Shown in pieces: positions 41,381-51,222 of a DNA stretch of 64,000 nucleotides. Below the pieces are notes generated by a model. That model was not told where the DNA came from, did not search any database, and saw nothing but the letters and a program-made list of their open reading frames with translations. Positions within the stretch are counted from its first letter, which is position 1. The number at the start of each line of letters is the position of its first letter. Source of the DNA: Solimonas soli DSM 21787 (GTDB lineage Bacteria; Pseudomonadota; Gammaproteobacteria; Nevskiales; Nevskiaceae). Location of the stretch: NCBI RefSeq assembly GCF_000474945.1, contig NZ_AXDW01000019.1, forward strand, positions 1-64,000, read 5' to 3'. The position numbers and the translations under genes were made by a program.

Positions 41381-42799
41381 ATGTCCAAAGAATTCGCCGT
41401 CAAGCTCATTGCTCCGCTCGCGGTTTCGGCGTCCATCCTCGGCGCCGCTTTCATGATTTCCTCGGCGCCGCCGAGCGCGCACGCCGACATCCCGGTCACG
41501 CCGCAGCAGCAGCAGCTGCCCGTCGTCGGCGGCGTGCCGTCGCTGGCGCCGATGATCAAGCCAGTGCTGCCGGCCGTGGTCAATATCTCGGTGACCGGCG
41601 AGGTCGAAGTCCGCAATCCGCTGATGGAAGACCCGTTCTTCCGCCGTTTCTTCGACGTGCCCGACCAGCCGCAGGAGCGCGAGTTCCAGTCGGTCGGCTC
41701 GGGCGTGATCATCGACGCCGGCAAGGGCTACGTGATCACCAACAATCACGTCGTCAAGGACGCCAAGGAGATCAAGGTCCGCCTCAATGACGATCGCGAG
41801 TTCGAGGCCAAGCTGATCGGCCGCGACGACGGCACCGACATCGCCGTGCTGCAGATCAAGGCCGACAAGCTGACCGCCCTGCCGCTCGGCAATTCCGATG
41901 CGCTGCAGGTCGGCGATTTCGTGGTCGCCGTCGGCTCGCCTTACAACCTGCGGCAGACCGTCACCAGCGGCATCGTTTCGGCGCTCGGCCGCACCGGCAT
42001 CAGCGACGGCTACGGCGATTTCATCCAGACCGACGCCTCGATCAACCCCGGCAACTCTGGCGGCGCGCTCGTCAACCTCAAGGGTGAACTGGTCGGCGTG
42101 CCGTCGATGATCTTCTCGCAGTCCGGCGGCAACGTCGGCATCGGCTTCGCCATTCCCGTCAACCTGGTCAAGACGATCATGGCGCAGCTGATCGACCATG
42201 GCTCGGTCGAGCGCGGCCGCATCGGCGTCGTCGGCGGCCAGGAAGTGACGCCGGAGCTCGCCAAGGCGCTCAATCTGCCGAGCAGCCGCGGCGCGCTGAT
42301 CGGTCGCGTGGTGCCGGGCTCGCCGGCCGAAAAGGCGGGCCTCAAGGCCGGCGACCTCGTGGTCGCCGCCAACGGCAAGGACATCACCGACTTCGCGCAG
42401 CTGCGCAGCATCGTCGGCCTGATGCGCGTCGGCGAGAAGGTCGATTTCAAGCTCTATCGCGACGGCAAGCTGAAGAACGTCACGGTGACGGTCGGCAAGG
42501 ATACGCAGCAGGCGATGACGGTCACCAAGGACGTCTCGCCGCGCCTCGCCGGCGCCACCTTCGCCCCGGTCGACGACAGCATGCGCGACGACGACATCGA
42601 CAGCGGCATCGTCGTGAAGTCCGTGCAGCCGAACTCGGCGGCCGCCAAGGCGGGCCTGCGTCCGAACGACGTCATCATTGCCGTCAACCGCCAGCCGGTG
42701 ACGACCATGGAGGACTTCAACAAGCTGATTTCCGGCAAGGGCCAGCTGCTGCTGCAGCTGCGTCGCGGACCGGGCGCCTTGTTCCTGCTCCTGCAGTAA
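41381..42799 (+). CDS. Periplasmic Do-family serine protease (DegP/DegQ/MucD type)
   Basis: A 472-aa protease and chaperone of periplasmic protein quality control. A signal or anchor segment (~8-30) and a Gln-rich linker (42-46) precede the trypsin-like domain. The catalytic triad is His123 (TNNHVV), Asp153 (GTDIAVL) and Ser226 (GNSGGAL). Two PDZ domains follow (about 265-355 and 375-465), with RGALIGRVVPGSPAEKAGLKAGD and DSGIVVKSVQPNSAAAKAGLRPND. The order resembles MucD/DegP. A hairpin terminator follows 42 bp later. The preceding sohB gene makes a functional link in envelope stress likely. Confidence 0.94.
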   Translation: MSKEFAVKLIAPLAVSASILGAAFMISSAPPSAHADIPVTPQQQQLPVVGGVPSLAPMIKPVLPAVVNISVTGEVEVRNPLMEDPFFRRFFDVPDQPQEREFQSVGSGVIIDAGKGYVITNNHVVKDAKEIKVRLNDDREFEAKLIGRDDGTDIAVLQIKADKLTALPLGNSDALQVGDFVVAVGSPYNLRQTVTSGIVSALGRTGISDGYGDFIQTDASINPGNSGGALVNLKGELVGVPSMIFSQSGGNVGIGFAIPVNLVKTIMAQLIDHGSVERGRIGVVGGQEVTPELAKALNLPSSRGALIGRVVPGSPAEKAGLKAGDLVVAANGKDITDFAQLRSIVGLMRVGEKVDFKLYRDGKLKNVTVTVGKDTQQAMTVTKDVSPRLAGATFAPVDDSMRDDDIDSGIVVKSVQPNSAAAKAGLRPNDVIIAVNRQPVTTMEDFNKLISGKGQLLLQLRRGPGALFLLLQ

Positions 42800-42841
42800 G
42801 CGGCGCATAGCGCGACAGACGCCGGCAGCGCCACGCCGGAC

Positions 42842-42883
42842 GGGCGGCGGCCTTATACTGAGGCTGCCGCCCTTTGTTTTTCC
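42842..42883 (+). terminator. Terminator after degP, overlapping a possible -10
   Basis: GGGCGGCGGCC (42842-42852) and GGCTGCCGCCC (42862-42872) pair over 11 bp with one wobble and are followed by TTTGTTTTT. The nine-base loop contains TATACT (42854-42859), which could double as the -10 of a promoter for the next genes, though no -35 is visible. Confidence 0.75.
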
Positions 42884-42889
42884 GAAGCA

Positions 42890-43084
42890 ATGATCGAAGC
42901 CGAACTGCAACAGCTCGAGGACCGCGTGCAACGCCTCATGGCGGCCTATCGGCAGGCGCGCCTCGAACAGAAGCGAGCCATCCAGGAACGCGATCGCGCC
43001 CTGGCGCTGAACGCCGAGCTGCGCCGGCGCATCGAAGGCATCGTCGAGCGTGTGCGCTCGCTCGAATCGGAGCAGGAATCATGA
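42890..43084 (+). CDS. Small coiled-coil protein (TIGR02449-like, ZapB-like)
   Basis: A 64-aa protein that is one continuous heptad-repeat helix (MIEAELQQLEDRVQRLMAAY to RVRSLESEQES), rich in Glu, Arg, Gln and Leu with no Cys or Pro. Small proteins of this kind sit immediately before zapA in many gammaproteobacteria and are thought to help cell division, by analogy with ZapB. Its stop overlaps the zapA start as ATGA, so the two are co-translated. Direct function unproven. Confidence 0.85.
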   Translation: MIEAELQQLEDRVQRLMAAYRQARLEQKRAIQERDRALALNAELRRRIEGIVERVRSLESEQES

Positions 43085-43401
43085 CCGCCAACAAGGACGC
43101 GAGCGAACCGCTCAGCATCACCGTGCGCATCATGGGCAAGGAGTATGCGGTCGCCTGCCCGCCCGACGAGCACGAGGCGCTGATCAAGTCGGCCGATTAT
43201 CTCAACGAGCGCATGACCAGCATCCGCAAGCGCGGCAAGGCGCTCGGCGCCGAGCGCATCGCCGTGATGGCGGCGCTCAACATCGCGCGCGAGTTGCTCG
43301 AACTCAAGGGCGTCGAAGGCGTCGCGCAGCCGGACCCGGCGACGGTGCAGCGCCTGCGTCAGCTCGCGCTCGACATCGACTCGACGATGTCTCTGGAGTG
43401 A
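43081..43401 (+). CDS. zapA: Cell division protein ZapA
   Basis: A 106-aa FtsZ-ring-associated protein. The N-terminal domain has SITVRIMGKEYAVACPPDEHEALIKSADYLNERM, typical of ZapA. The rest is a helical tail with RIAVMAALNIARELLELKG that forms the antiparallel coiled-coil tetramer. It starts inside the preceding gene's stop (ATGA) and is followed by 6S RNA, the standard zapA-ssrS order. Confidence 0.95.
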   Translation: MTANKDASEPLSITVRIMGKEYAVACPPDEHEALIKSADYLNERMTSIRKRGKALGAERIAVMAALNIARELLELKGVEGVAQPDPATVQRLRQLALDIDSTMSLE

Positions 43402-43429
43402 CGAGCGGTACGAGCGCATGCGCTTCGCG

Positions 43430-43438
43430 TGATATTCT
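43430..43438 (+). promoter_or_regulatory. Extended -10 promoter of 6S RNA
   Basis: TGATATTCT holds an extended -10 (TG-N-TATTCT), ending 7 bp before the predicted 6S 5' end at 43445. No good -35 is found at 17 bp; extended -10 promoters can dispense with it. Confidence 0.6.
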
Positions 43439-43444
43439 GTGGCC

Positions 43445-43628
43445 GTGTCTCCTGCAGTGTTCGCGAATCGGTTTGGTACCCTTGAGCCTATTTGCAAAAC
43501 CCCGGGAGCCGTAACCACGCCGGGCGTGCAGGCCCACCACGCAGTGGGAAGCCCGAAGGCATGGCGAGGTGCCCACTTGAGACTACGTCTCAAGGTCGAT
43601 GACCGATGACGGCACAGGCGGGAGACAC
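43445..43628 (+). ncRNA. ssrS: 6S RNA
   Basis: A roughly 184-nt RNA that mimics an open promoter and binds sigma70-RNA polymerase in stationary phase. The closing stem pairs GTGTCTCCTGC (43445-43455) with GCGGGAGACAC (43617-43627). Conserved parts include CCCTTGAGCC on the 5' side of the central region and the 3' segment GCCCACTTGAGACTACGTCTCAAGGT (hairpin at 43576-43596). Length equals that of E. coli 6S RNA and the position after zapA and before 5-FCL is the classic one. The 3' end overlaps the first codons of the next gene by about 20 nt, so its exact end needs mapping. Confidence 0.92.
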
Positions 43629-44205
43629 CTATTTCCTCAAGCAGGCGCTGCGCCGCGAACTTCGCGCGCGGCGCCTGTGCGTTTCCGGTGCCCGCAAGGC
43701 GCGCGCATCGGCACAGGCGGCACAGCAGGCCCTGCGCCTGCTGCTCGCGCTGCGCGCGCGCCGCGTCGCCGTCTATCTCGAGTACGGCAGCGAACTGCCG
43801 ACGCGAGCGCTGCTCGCTCTCCTGCAGGCGCATGCGCTGCGTGTCGCGGTGCCGCGCATCACCGGCCCCGGCGCCATGCACTTCGAATGGCTGCGCGCCG
43901 GCACGCCGCTGCGCCGCAACCGCTACGGCATCGCCGAACCGGCGCGGCGCGGCGCGCGGGCCTGGCGCCGGGAGTTCGATGCCATCGTGCTGCCCCTGCT
44001 CGGCTTCGACATGCATGGCAACCGGCTCGGCACCGGCGGCGGCTACTACGATCGCTGGCTGGCGCGGCCGCGCAGCACGCCGCGTCCGCGTTATCTCGGC
44101 TACGCTTACGCGATCCAGCAAGTCGAACAGATTCCGCGCGAGCCCTGGGACGTGAAGCTCGATGCGGTCATCACCGAAAAAGGGACCCTATGGCCTACTG
44201 GTTGA
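43606..44205 (+). CDS. 5-formyltetrahydrofolate cyclo-ligase
   Basis: A 199-aa enzyme converting 5-formyl-THF to 5,10-methenyl-THF with ATP, recycling the folate pool. The family motifs are LRRELRARRL (~15-24, ATP site), VAVPRITGPGAMHFEW near 82-97, YGIAEP, and the substrate loop LLGFDMHGNRLGTGGGYYDRWLA (~131-153). In E. coli the gene (ygfA) is co-transcribed with 6S RNA and contributes to persister formation. The only plausible ATG, at 43606, lies within the 3' stem of 6S RNA. Its end overlaps the EVE-domain gene. Confidence 0.93.
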   Translation: MTAQAGDTYFLKQALRRELRARRLCVSGARKARASAQAAQQALRLLLALRARRVAVYLEYGSELPTRALLALLQAHALRVAVPRITGPGAMHFEWLRAGTPLRRNRYGIAEPARRGARAWRREFDAIVLPLLGFDMHGNRLGTGGGYYDRWLARPRSTPRPRYLGYAYAIQQVEQIPREPWDVKLDAVITEKGTLWPTG

Positions 44206-44657
44206 TGAAGTCCGAGCCCGATGCCTTCTCGATCGACGATCTCGCGGCGCGTCCGAAGCAGACCGAACCCTGGAACGGCGTGCGCAACTACCAGGTGCGC
44301 AACATGTTCCGCGACCAGTTCAAACCCGGCGACGAGGCCTTCTTCTATCACTCGAGCTGCGAGCTGCCCGGCATCTACGGCCTGATGAAGGTCGTCAGCG
44401 CGGCGTATCCCGATCCGACCCAGTTCGATCCGAAATCGGACTACTACGATCCCAAGTCGACGCGCGAGGACCCGCGCTGGCTGCTGGTCGACGTGAAGTT
44501 CGAGCGCAAGCTCAAGAAACCGATCACCCTGACGATGCTGCGCGAGCACGAGAAGCAGCTCGATGGCCTGATCATCCTGCAGCGCGGCACGCGACTGTCG
44601 GTGACGCCGGTCAAGCCGGCGCACTGGAACGCCATCCTCAAGCTCGAAGCAACCTAA
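44190..44657 (+). CDS. EVE-domain protein (Thy28/PUA-like)
   Basis: A 155-aa single-domain EVE protein with a PUA-like fold. It starts AYWLMKSEPDAFSIDDL and has WNGVRNYQVRNMF, GDEAFFYHSSCELPGIYGLMKV and SDYYDPKSTREDPRWLLVDVKF, the segments forming the aromatic binding pocket. EVE/YTH-type domains read modified bases in DNA or RNA, but the ligand here is unknown. The gene's ATG lies inside the end of the 5-FCL gene, suggesting coupling, and it converges with ilvA, leaving 9 bp between the stops. Confidence 0.93.
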   Translation: MAYWLMKSEPDAFSIDDLAARPKQTEPWNGVRNYQVRNMFRDQFKPGDEAFFYHSSCELPGIYGLMKVVSAAYPDPTQFDPKSDYYDPKSTREDPRWLLVDVKFERKLKKPITLTMLREHEKQLDGLIILQRGTRLSVTPVKPAHWNAILKLEAT

Positions 44658-44666
44658 GCGCGCGCT

Positions 44667-46247
44667 TCAGGCGTCGGCGGTGCCGAGGAACAGCTGGTAG
44701 GCCGGGTTGTCGGTCTCTTCCGCGTATTCGTAGCCGAGTTCATCGAAGGCGCGTCGCGCCTCGACCCATTCCCGCTTCGGAATCTGCAGGCCGCACAGGA
44801 CGCGGCCGTTGGCGGCGCCGTGATTGCGGTAGTGGAACAGCGAGATGTTCCAGCGTCCGCCGATCGCCTGCAGGAAATCGGCGAGCGCGCCCGGCCGCTC
44901 GGGGAATTCGAAGCGGAACAGGCGCTCGTTGGCCAGCCCCGGCGCGCGTCCGCCGACCATGAAGCGCACGTGGTCCTTGGCCATCTCGTCGCCGCGCATG
45001 TCGAGCACCGCGTAGCCATGCTCGCGCAGATTGGCGATCAGCGCTCCGGATTCCTCATGACCGCCGGCGAGCCTGAGGCCGACGAAGACGTGCGCCTTGC
45101 CGCCCGCGGCATAGCGGTAGTTGAACTCGGTGACGGGGCGGCGGCCGAGATGGCGCACGAAGGCGCGATAGGCGCCCGGCTTCTCCGGCAGCGTCACCGC
45201 CAGCAGCGCCTCGGCGTCGTCGCCCAGCTCGGCGCGTTCGGCGATGTGGCGCAGGCGATCGAAATTGACGTTGGCCCCGGAAATGATCGCGGCCAGCGTC
45301 TTGCCGGCCACGCCATGTTCGTGCACCCAGCGCTTCAGGCCGGCGACGGCCAGCGCGCCGGCCGGCTCCGGCAGCGCGCGCCGGTCGTAGAAAACGTCGC
45401 GCGTCGCCGCGCAGATCTCGTCGACGCTGACCAGCACGGTGCCGTCGACCAGATGCCGGGCGACGCGAAAGGTTTCCTCGCCGATCTGGCGCACGGCGAC
45501 GCCATCGGCGAACAGGCCGACCTGCGGCAGCACGACGCGGCGCCCGGCGGCGAGCGCGGCGGCGAAGCAGTTCGAGTCGTCGGGTTCGACGGCGATGACC
45601 TTGATCTTCGGATTCACCGCCTTGATCGCCGCCGCGACGCCGGCCAGCAGGCCGCCACCACCGACCGGCACGAACACGGCATGGAGGGTCGCATCGAGGC
45701 TGCCGCACTGCTGCAGGAGCTCGCGGCCGATCGTCCCCTGGCCGGCGATCACCTCGGGATCGTCGTAGGGATGGACCATGGTCCAGCCCTTCTCACGCAC
45801 CAGCTGTTCCGCGTGCTCGCGCGCGTCGTCGTAGGCATCGCCATGCAGGATGGCCTTGCCGCCCAGCGCACGCACCGTCTCGACTTTCAGCGCCGGCGTC
45901 GTGCGTGGCATGACGATGTGCGCGGCGATGCCCAGCTGGCGCGCGGCCAGCGCCACTCCCTGCGCATGATTGCCGGCCGAGGCGGTGACCACGCCACGCG
46001 CGCGCTGGTCCGCCGACAGCTTGACGATCTTGTTGTAGGCCCCGCGCAGCTTGAACGAGTAGACCGACTGCTGGTCCTCGCGCTTGAGCAGCACGCGGTT
46101 GCCGGTGCGCTGCGAGAGCTTGGGCGCGTCCTCGAGCGCCGATACCGCGGCGACGTCGTAGACGCGCGCGTTCTCGATGCGGGCGCGATAGTGCTCCAGC
46201 AGCCTGCGGGTTTCCGCGCTGCCGGAGGCTTGGGTTCGGGTGCTCAC
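44667..46247 (-). CDS. ilvA: Threonine ammonia-lyase, biosynthetic
   Basis: A 526-aa PLP enzyme making 2-oxobutanoate from threonine for isoleucine synthesis. PLP binds Lys66 in VYSFKLRGAYN, and the phosphate loop is VPVGGGGLLAGVA (~190-202). Two ACT-like domains at the C terminus (about 340-420 and 435-515) are the isoleucine/valine feedback region, with LAVTLPEKPGAYRAFV and FRFEFPERPGALADFL. That is the long biosynthetic form. No ATG gives the right start; the GTG at 46247 does. It is divergent from proC, with 98 bp between the starts. Confidence 0.94.
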   Translation of the reverse strand: MSTRTQASGSAETRRLLEHYRARIENARVYDVAAVSALEDAPKLSQRTGNRVLLKREDQQSVYSFKLRGAYNKIVKLSADQRARGVVTASAGNHAQGVALAARQLGIAAHIVMPRTTPALKVETVRALGGKAILHGDAYDDAREHAEQLVREKGWTMVHPYDDPEVIAGQGTIGRELLQQCGSLDATLHAVFVPVGGGGLLAGVAAAIKAVNPKIKVIAVEPDDSNCFAAALAAGRRVVLPQVGLFADGVAVRQIGEETFRVARHLVDGTVLVSVDEICAATRDVFYDRRALPEPAGALAVAGLKRWVHEHGVAGKTLAAIISGANVNFDRLRHIAERAELGDDAEALLAVTLPEKPGAYRAFVRHLGRRPVTEFNYRYAAGGKAHVFVGLRLAGGHEESGALIANLREHGYAVLDMRGDEMAKDHVRFMVGGRAPGLANERLFRFEFPERPGALADFLQAIGGRWNISLFHYRNHGAANGRVLCGLQIPKREWVEARRAFDELGYEYAEETDNPAYQLFLGTADA

Positions 46248-46345
46248 GTCGGCTTCGTGTCGATGCGGGGTATCGCCTATGATACCGCGCACTTCGCCTC
46301 GAGCCGCGCAGCGGCCCGCATCCGCACCGATCCATCCCGCATCCA

Positions 46346-47176
46346 ATGTCAGCGCACATCGTCTTCATCGGCGGCGGCAACATGGCCGCCAGTCTCATCG
46401 GCGGCCTGCTCAAGGCCGGCCATCCGGCCGCGCGCCTCGCCGTCGCCGAGCCACTGGCGGAGCGCGCCGACTGGCTGCACCGGACCTTCGGCGTGCGCAC
46501 CGCCGCCGCGGCGGCGACCCTGGCCAGCGACGCCGACGTGCTGCTGCTCGCCGTCAAGCCGCAGCAGATGCGCGAGGCCCTCGCGGGTCTCGGCTTGCGC
46601 CGCGGCTGCACGGTGGTGTCGATCGCCGCCGGCATCCGGCTCGCCTCGCTCGCGCGCTGGCTCGGCGACGGCGTGCACCTGGTGCGCACCATGCCGAACA
46701 CCCCGGCCCTGCTCGGCGCCGGCATTTCGGGCCTCTACGCTGCGCCGTCCGTGCCCGAGGCCGCGCGCCGCCTCGCCGAATACGTGCTCGGTGCCGCCGG
46801 CAGCTGCGTGTGGATCGACAGCGAGGCTCAGATCGACGCGGTCACCGCCGTGTCCGGCTCCGGCCCCGCGTATTTCTTCCTGCTCACCGAGGCGATGCGC
46901 GAGGCCGGCGTCAAGCTCGGCCTCGCCCCGGAGATCGCCGCACGGCTGGCGCTGCAGACCTTCGTCGGTGCGGCGAAGATGGCCGAGGACGGCGCCGCGC
47001 ACGGCACCGACGTCGTGCAGCTGCGCGCCAACGTCACCTCGAAGGGCGGCACCACCGAGGCGGCCGTCCGCCATCTTGAAAACGCCGGCCTGCGTGCCAT
47101 TCTTGCCGAAGCGCTGCAGGCCGCTGCCGAGCGCGGCCGCGAACTCGGTGAACTGCTTGCCAAGGATGCTTCCTGA
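46346..47176 (+). CDS. proC: Pyrroline-5-carboxylate reductase
   Basis: A 276-aa NAD(P)H-dependent enzyme for the last step of proline synthesis. The Rossmann loop is HIVFIGGGNMAASLIGGLL at the N terminus. VRTMPNTPALLGAGISGLYA (~112-131) and the substrate motif AVSGSGPAYFFLLTEAM (~168-184) follow, then the C-terminal NVTSKGGTTEAAV (~229-241). The stop TGA overlaps the ATG of yggT. The usual upstream yggS is absent here. Confidence 0.96.
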   Translation: MSAHIVFIGGGNMAASLIGGLLKAGHPAARLAVAEPLAERADWLHRTFGVRTAAAAATLASDADVLLLAVKPQQMREALAGLGLRRGCTVVSIAAGIRLASLARWLGDGVHLVRTMPNTPALLGAGISGLYAAPSVPEAARRLAEYVLGAAGSCVWIDSEAQIDAVTAVSGSGPAYFFLLTEAMREAGVKLGLAPEIAARLALQTFVGAAKMAEDGAAHGTDVVQLRANVTSKGGTTEAAVRHLENAGLRAILAEALQAAAERGRELGELLAKDAS

Positions 47177-47733
47177 TGGGCGCCAATGCCGCCAACGCCT
47201 TGCTGTTCCTCGTCACGACGCTGTTCGACATCGCGATGTGGGTCTACCTGCTGCGCGTGCTGCTGCAGTGGTCGCGCGCCGATTTCTACAACCCGATCTC
47301 GCAGGCGATCTGGAAGGCCACGCGCTTCCCCAGCGACTGGCTGCGCCCGTATCTGCCGAACGTGCGCAACATCAACATCGCGGCCGTGCTGATGCTGGGC
47401 GTGATCGCGGTGCTCTACATCTATGTCGTCATCGGCATCCTCGGCTTCTCGCTGAACCCGCTGTCGGTGACGTGGTACGCGGCGCTCAAGCTGGTCGCGG
47501 TGACGGTGAATCTCTACACCTTCACGATCTTCATCCACGCCATCATGTCCTGGCTCGGACCCGGCGTGAACAATCCGGCGAGCAACATCCTGTGGAGCCT
47601 CAACGAGCCGCTGCTGCGGCCGATGCGCCGCATCATCCCGCCGGTATCGAATCTCGACCTGTCGCCGCTGGTCGTCATCCTCATCCTGCAGGTGCTCAAC
47701 CGCCTGCTGCCGCTGCCCGGCGCCTTCCGCTGA
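47176..47733 (+). CDS. YggT family integral membrane protein
   Basis: A 185-aa protein with two YGGT domains, each with two helices and a charged turn. The first has [31 protein letters not shown] and the second [30 protein letters not shown], whose (W/F)xP-N-P pattern is the family mark. It is related to proteins that affect osmotic tolerance and chloroplast/cell division, but its function is not settled. Overlaps proC and lies 13 bp before metX, matching the proC-yggT-metX-metW order of Pseudomonas. Confidence 0.92.
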   Translation: MGANAANALLFLVTTLFDIAMWVYLLRVLLQWSRADFYNPISQAIWKATRFPSDWLRPYLPNVRNINIAAVLMLGVIAVLYIYVVIGILGFSLNPLSVTWYAALKLVAVTVNLYTFTIFIHAIMSWLGPGVNNPASNILWSLNEPLLRPMRRIIPPVSNLDLSPLVVILILQVLNRLLPLPGAFR

Positions 47734-47746
47734 AACCGCGCGCGCG

Positions 47747-48909
<1,163 letters not shown>

Positions 48910-48913
<4 letters not shown>

Positions 48914-49527
48914 GCCTGCGCCGCGATCTCGAACCGATCGTCGAGTGGATCCGGCCCGGCGCGCGCATCCTCGATCTCGGCTGCGGCGATGGCCAGCTGC
49001 TCAAGCATCTGGCCGGCACGCGCGGCGTGCGCGGCTACGGCCTGGAAATCGATCCGCTGAACGTCACGCGCTGCATCGAAGCCGGCGTCAATGTCATCCA
49101 GGCCGACCTCGACGAAGGCCTGCGCGACTTCGGCAGCGCCTCCTTCGACTACGTGGTGATGACGCAGGCGCTGCAGGCGCTGCAGCGGCCCGACGAGGCG
49201 CTGTCCGAGATCCTGCGTGTCGGCCGCTACGGCATCGTCACCTTTCCGAACTTCGGCCACTGGCGCGTGCGCCTGGCGCTGGCGCGCGGCCGCATGCCGA
49301 TGACGCCGGCGCTGCCGGCGCGCTGGTACGACACGCCGAACATCCACTTGTGCACGGTCGACGACTTCGAGGCGCTATGCGCCTTGCGCGGCTGGAAGAT
49401 CATCGACCGCCGCCTGCTCGACCAGTCGCACCGTGAAGGGCTCGGGCACCGCCTGGCGCCGAACCTCTTCACCGAGGTCGCGATGTACCTGCTCGAAGCG
49501 CCGAGGATCAAAGGCTTCGCGACCTGA
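48910..49527 (+). CDS. metW: Methionine biosynthesis protein MetW
   Basis: A 205-aa methyltransferase-fold protein. It has [18 protein letters not shown] (~19-36, SAM site), [30 protein letters not shown] (~42-71) and [20 protein letters not shown]. MetW partners MetX and is needed for efficient methionine synthesis, possibly by stabilising or activating MetX. It begins with GTG at 48910 inside the last codons of metX. It converges with the acyltransferase gene, with 6 bp between the stops and no terminator between them. Confidence 0.95.
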
Positions 49528-49533
49528 GGCGAT

Positions 49534-50445
49534 TCAGGTCGCGGCGCGCGTCTCCGCGAGCAGTTCTGCGATGCGCGCATCCTTGGCGCTCCACAGCGAC
49601 GCGATCCAGGTGTGGAAGCGCGCGCGGAATTCCGCGTCGCTCTCGTAGCTGCCTTCGAACAACTCGTGCGGAACCTCGAGCTGGCGCACGTCGACGATGA
49701 CGCGGCCGGTGCGCCCGCAGAGAAAATCCCAGAAGCCGCGGGCGCCGTCGGGATAGACGATGGTGACGTCGAGCAGCGAGTGCAGCTGCTCGCCGAGCGC
49801 CGAAAGCGTGAACGCGAAGCCGCCGGATTTCGGCTTGAGCAAGTGCCGGTAGGGCGACTGCTGGCGCTGGTGCTTGGCCGGCGTGAATCGCGTGCCTTCG
49901 AGGAAGTTGAGGATCAGCGCCGGCTGATGGCGGAAGGCCTCGCAGGCGCGGCGCGTGGTCTCGATGTCCTGCCCCTTCAGCGCCGGATTGCGGGCGATCT
50001 GTTCCTTGGTGTGCCGTTTCATGAACGGATAGTCGAGCCCCCACCACGCGAGCCCGAGCACCGGCACCCAGATCAGCTCATGCTTGAGGAAGAACTTGAA
50101 GAATGGCGCGCGCCGGCCGAAGGCCTTGATCAGCACGAGGATGTCGTTCCAGGTCTGGTGATTGGCGCAGACCAGGTACTGGCCGCGCGGATCGATCACG
50201 GTGTGCATGCGGATATCCCAGCGGATGCGCATGATCGCGTCGGTCATCCAGACGTTGAACAGCGCCCAGTGCTGCGCCGACCAGGCGATGCCGCGCGAGA
50301 CGAAGTCGCGGGCGCGGCTGCCCTTCGGCGTCAGCAGCTTGATGAGGATCAGCGCGTACACCGGCCCGATCCACAGCGCGGTATTCAGCACCAGCAGCAG
50401 CGATGCGAGCACGCCCAGCAGCGGCCCCGGCAACCATTGGAACAT
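49534..50445 (-). CDS. PlsC-type acyltransferase (YihG-like)
   Basis: A 303-aa membrane-associated acyltransferase. A hydrophobic N-terminal region (~5-40) anchors it. The catalytic HX4D motif is in CANHQTWNDILVLI (His and Asp ~94-99), and the acceptor-binding EGTR is in LILNFLEGTRFTPAKH (~182-197). It probably acylates lysophospholipid (1-acylglycerol-3-phosphate-like) at the inner membrane. Its length and PGPLLGVLASLLLVLNTALW start resemble YihG. No obvious operon partners. Confidence 0.92.
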   Translation of the reverse strand: MFQWLPGPLLGVLASLLLVLNTALWIGPVYALILIKLLTPKGSRARDFVSRGIAWSAQHWALFNVWMTDAIMRIRWDIRMHTVIDPRGQYLVCANHQTWNDILVLIKAFGRRAPFFKFFLKHELIWVPVLGLAWWGLDYPFMKRHTKEQIARNPALKGQDIETTRRACEAFRHQPALILNFLEGTRFTPAKHQRQQSPYRHLLKPKSGGFAFTLSALGEQLHSLLDVTIVYPDGARGFWDFLCGRTGRVIVDVRQLEVPHELFEGSYESDAEFRARFHTWIASLWSAKDARIAELLAETRAAT

Positions 50446-50624
50446 GGCGGTTCAATGTTTTCGTCGTTGTCCGCACAGCTTAGCCGCTGCCATCGCCGGC
50501 GCAAGCGCGTCGCCCGGGATGGCGTCCGGAGAGGGTTCGGCGCCGCTCCCCGGCGCATGCAGCGCGGCGCTGCCGAGGCCGAGCAGCGCCGCGAACAGCA
50601 CCAGGCTCGCGCGTATCGACGCGC

Positions 50625-51119
50625 TCAGCGCGGCGTGGCGCGGGCGAGCCGTCTGCCGTTCTGGCCGTACACCTCGACGCCGCGCCAGTCGCCGACCGGC
50701 AGGCGCACGAGCGCGCACGGCGAGCTGAGCGCCTGCGACAGCACGGCGTCCCGCGGCGGATCCAGGAAGGTCGCGTGCAGGCGCAGCACGCCGTCGTCGA
50801 CTTCGGCTTCCGGCGCAACGACGACACCGTAGCCGCCGGTGCCGCGCTGGCCCATCTGCACCAGCGCATAGCCGCCGGGCAGCATCGACTGCTCGCCGAG
50901 CAGCGTGACACCGCTCGTCGCCTGCCAGGCCAGCACCGCGTCGGCGTTCGCGAACATCTGCACGGTCGTGTCGCCGCTGGCGGCGCCGCACTGACCGGTA
51001 TTGGCCACTTCGGCGACCTTGACGACCGCGTCGGGTCCGAACAACGTGCCGAGCGCGCTGCAGCCGCCCAGCGCGAGTGCCGCGACGCCCGCGAGCGTCC
51101 CCACCAATATCCGCCTCAT
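50625..51119 (-). CDS. PrcB C-terminal-domain-like lipoprotein
   Basis: A 164-aa lipoprotein: signal peptide MRRILVGTLAGVAALALGG followed by Cys20 of the lipobox LGGC. The C-terminal half (LPGGYALVQMGQRGTGGYGVVVAPEAEVDDG to SSPCALVRLP) has the look of the PrcB_C domain, originally seen in a surface protease complex of Treponema. No PrcA protease is nearby. The domain match is by eye only, so treat it as tentative. The +2 residue is Ser, so it should reach the outer membrane. Function unknown. Confidence 0.65.
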   Translation of the reverse strand: MRRILVGTLAGVAALALGGCSALGTLFGPDAVVKVAEVANTGQCGAASGDTTVQMFANADAVLAWQATSGVTLLGEQSMLPGGYALVQMGQRGTGGYGVVVAPEAEVDDGVLRLHATFLDPPRDAVLSQALSSPCALVRLPVGDWRGVEVYGQNGRRLARATPR

Positions 51120-51222
51120 CTGCGTTCCCTCGTCCAGCGCCACGCGAGCGCGGCGCATTCGGTGTCGATAGCGCACCGATGGTAACTGGTTTGCATGGCG
51201 CGGCCACAGCCGCACCGCTCGC

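Noticed and set aside
50446-50624. A short minus-strand frame with a hydrophobic Ala/Leu stretch between the acyltransferase and lipoprotein genes
   Set aside because: It continues inside the lipoprotein gene in another frame, has no clear start or ribosome site, and may be chance; evidence too weak to call a gene.
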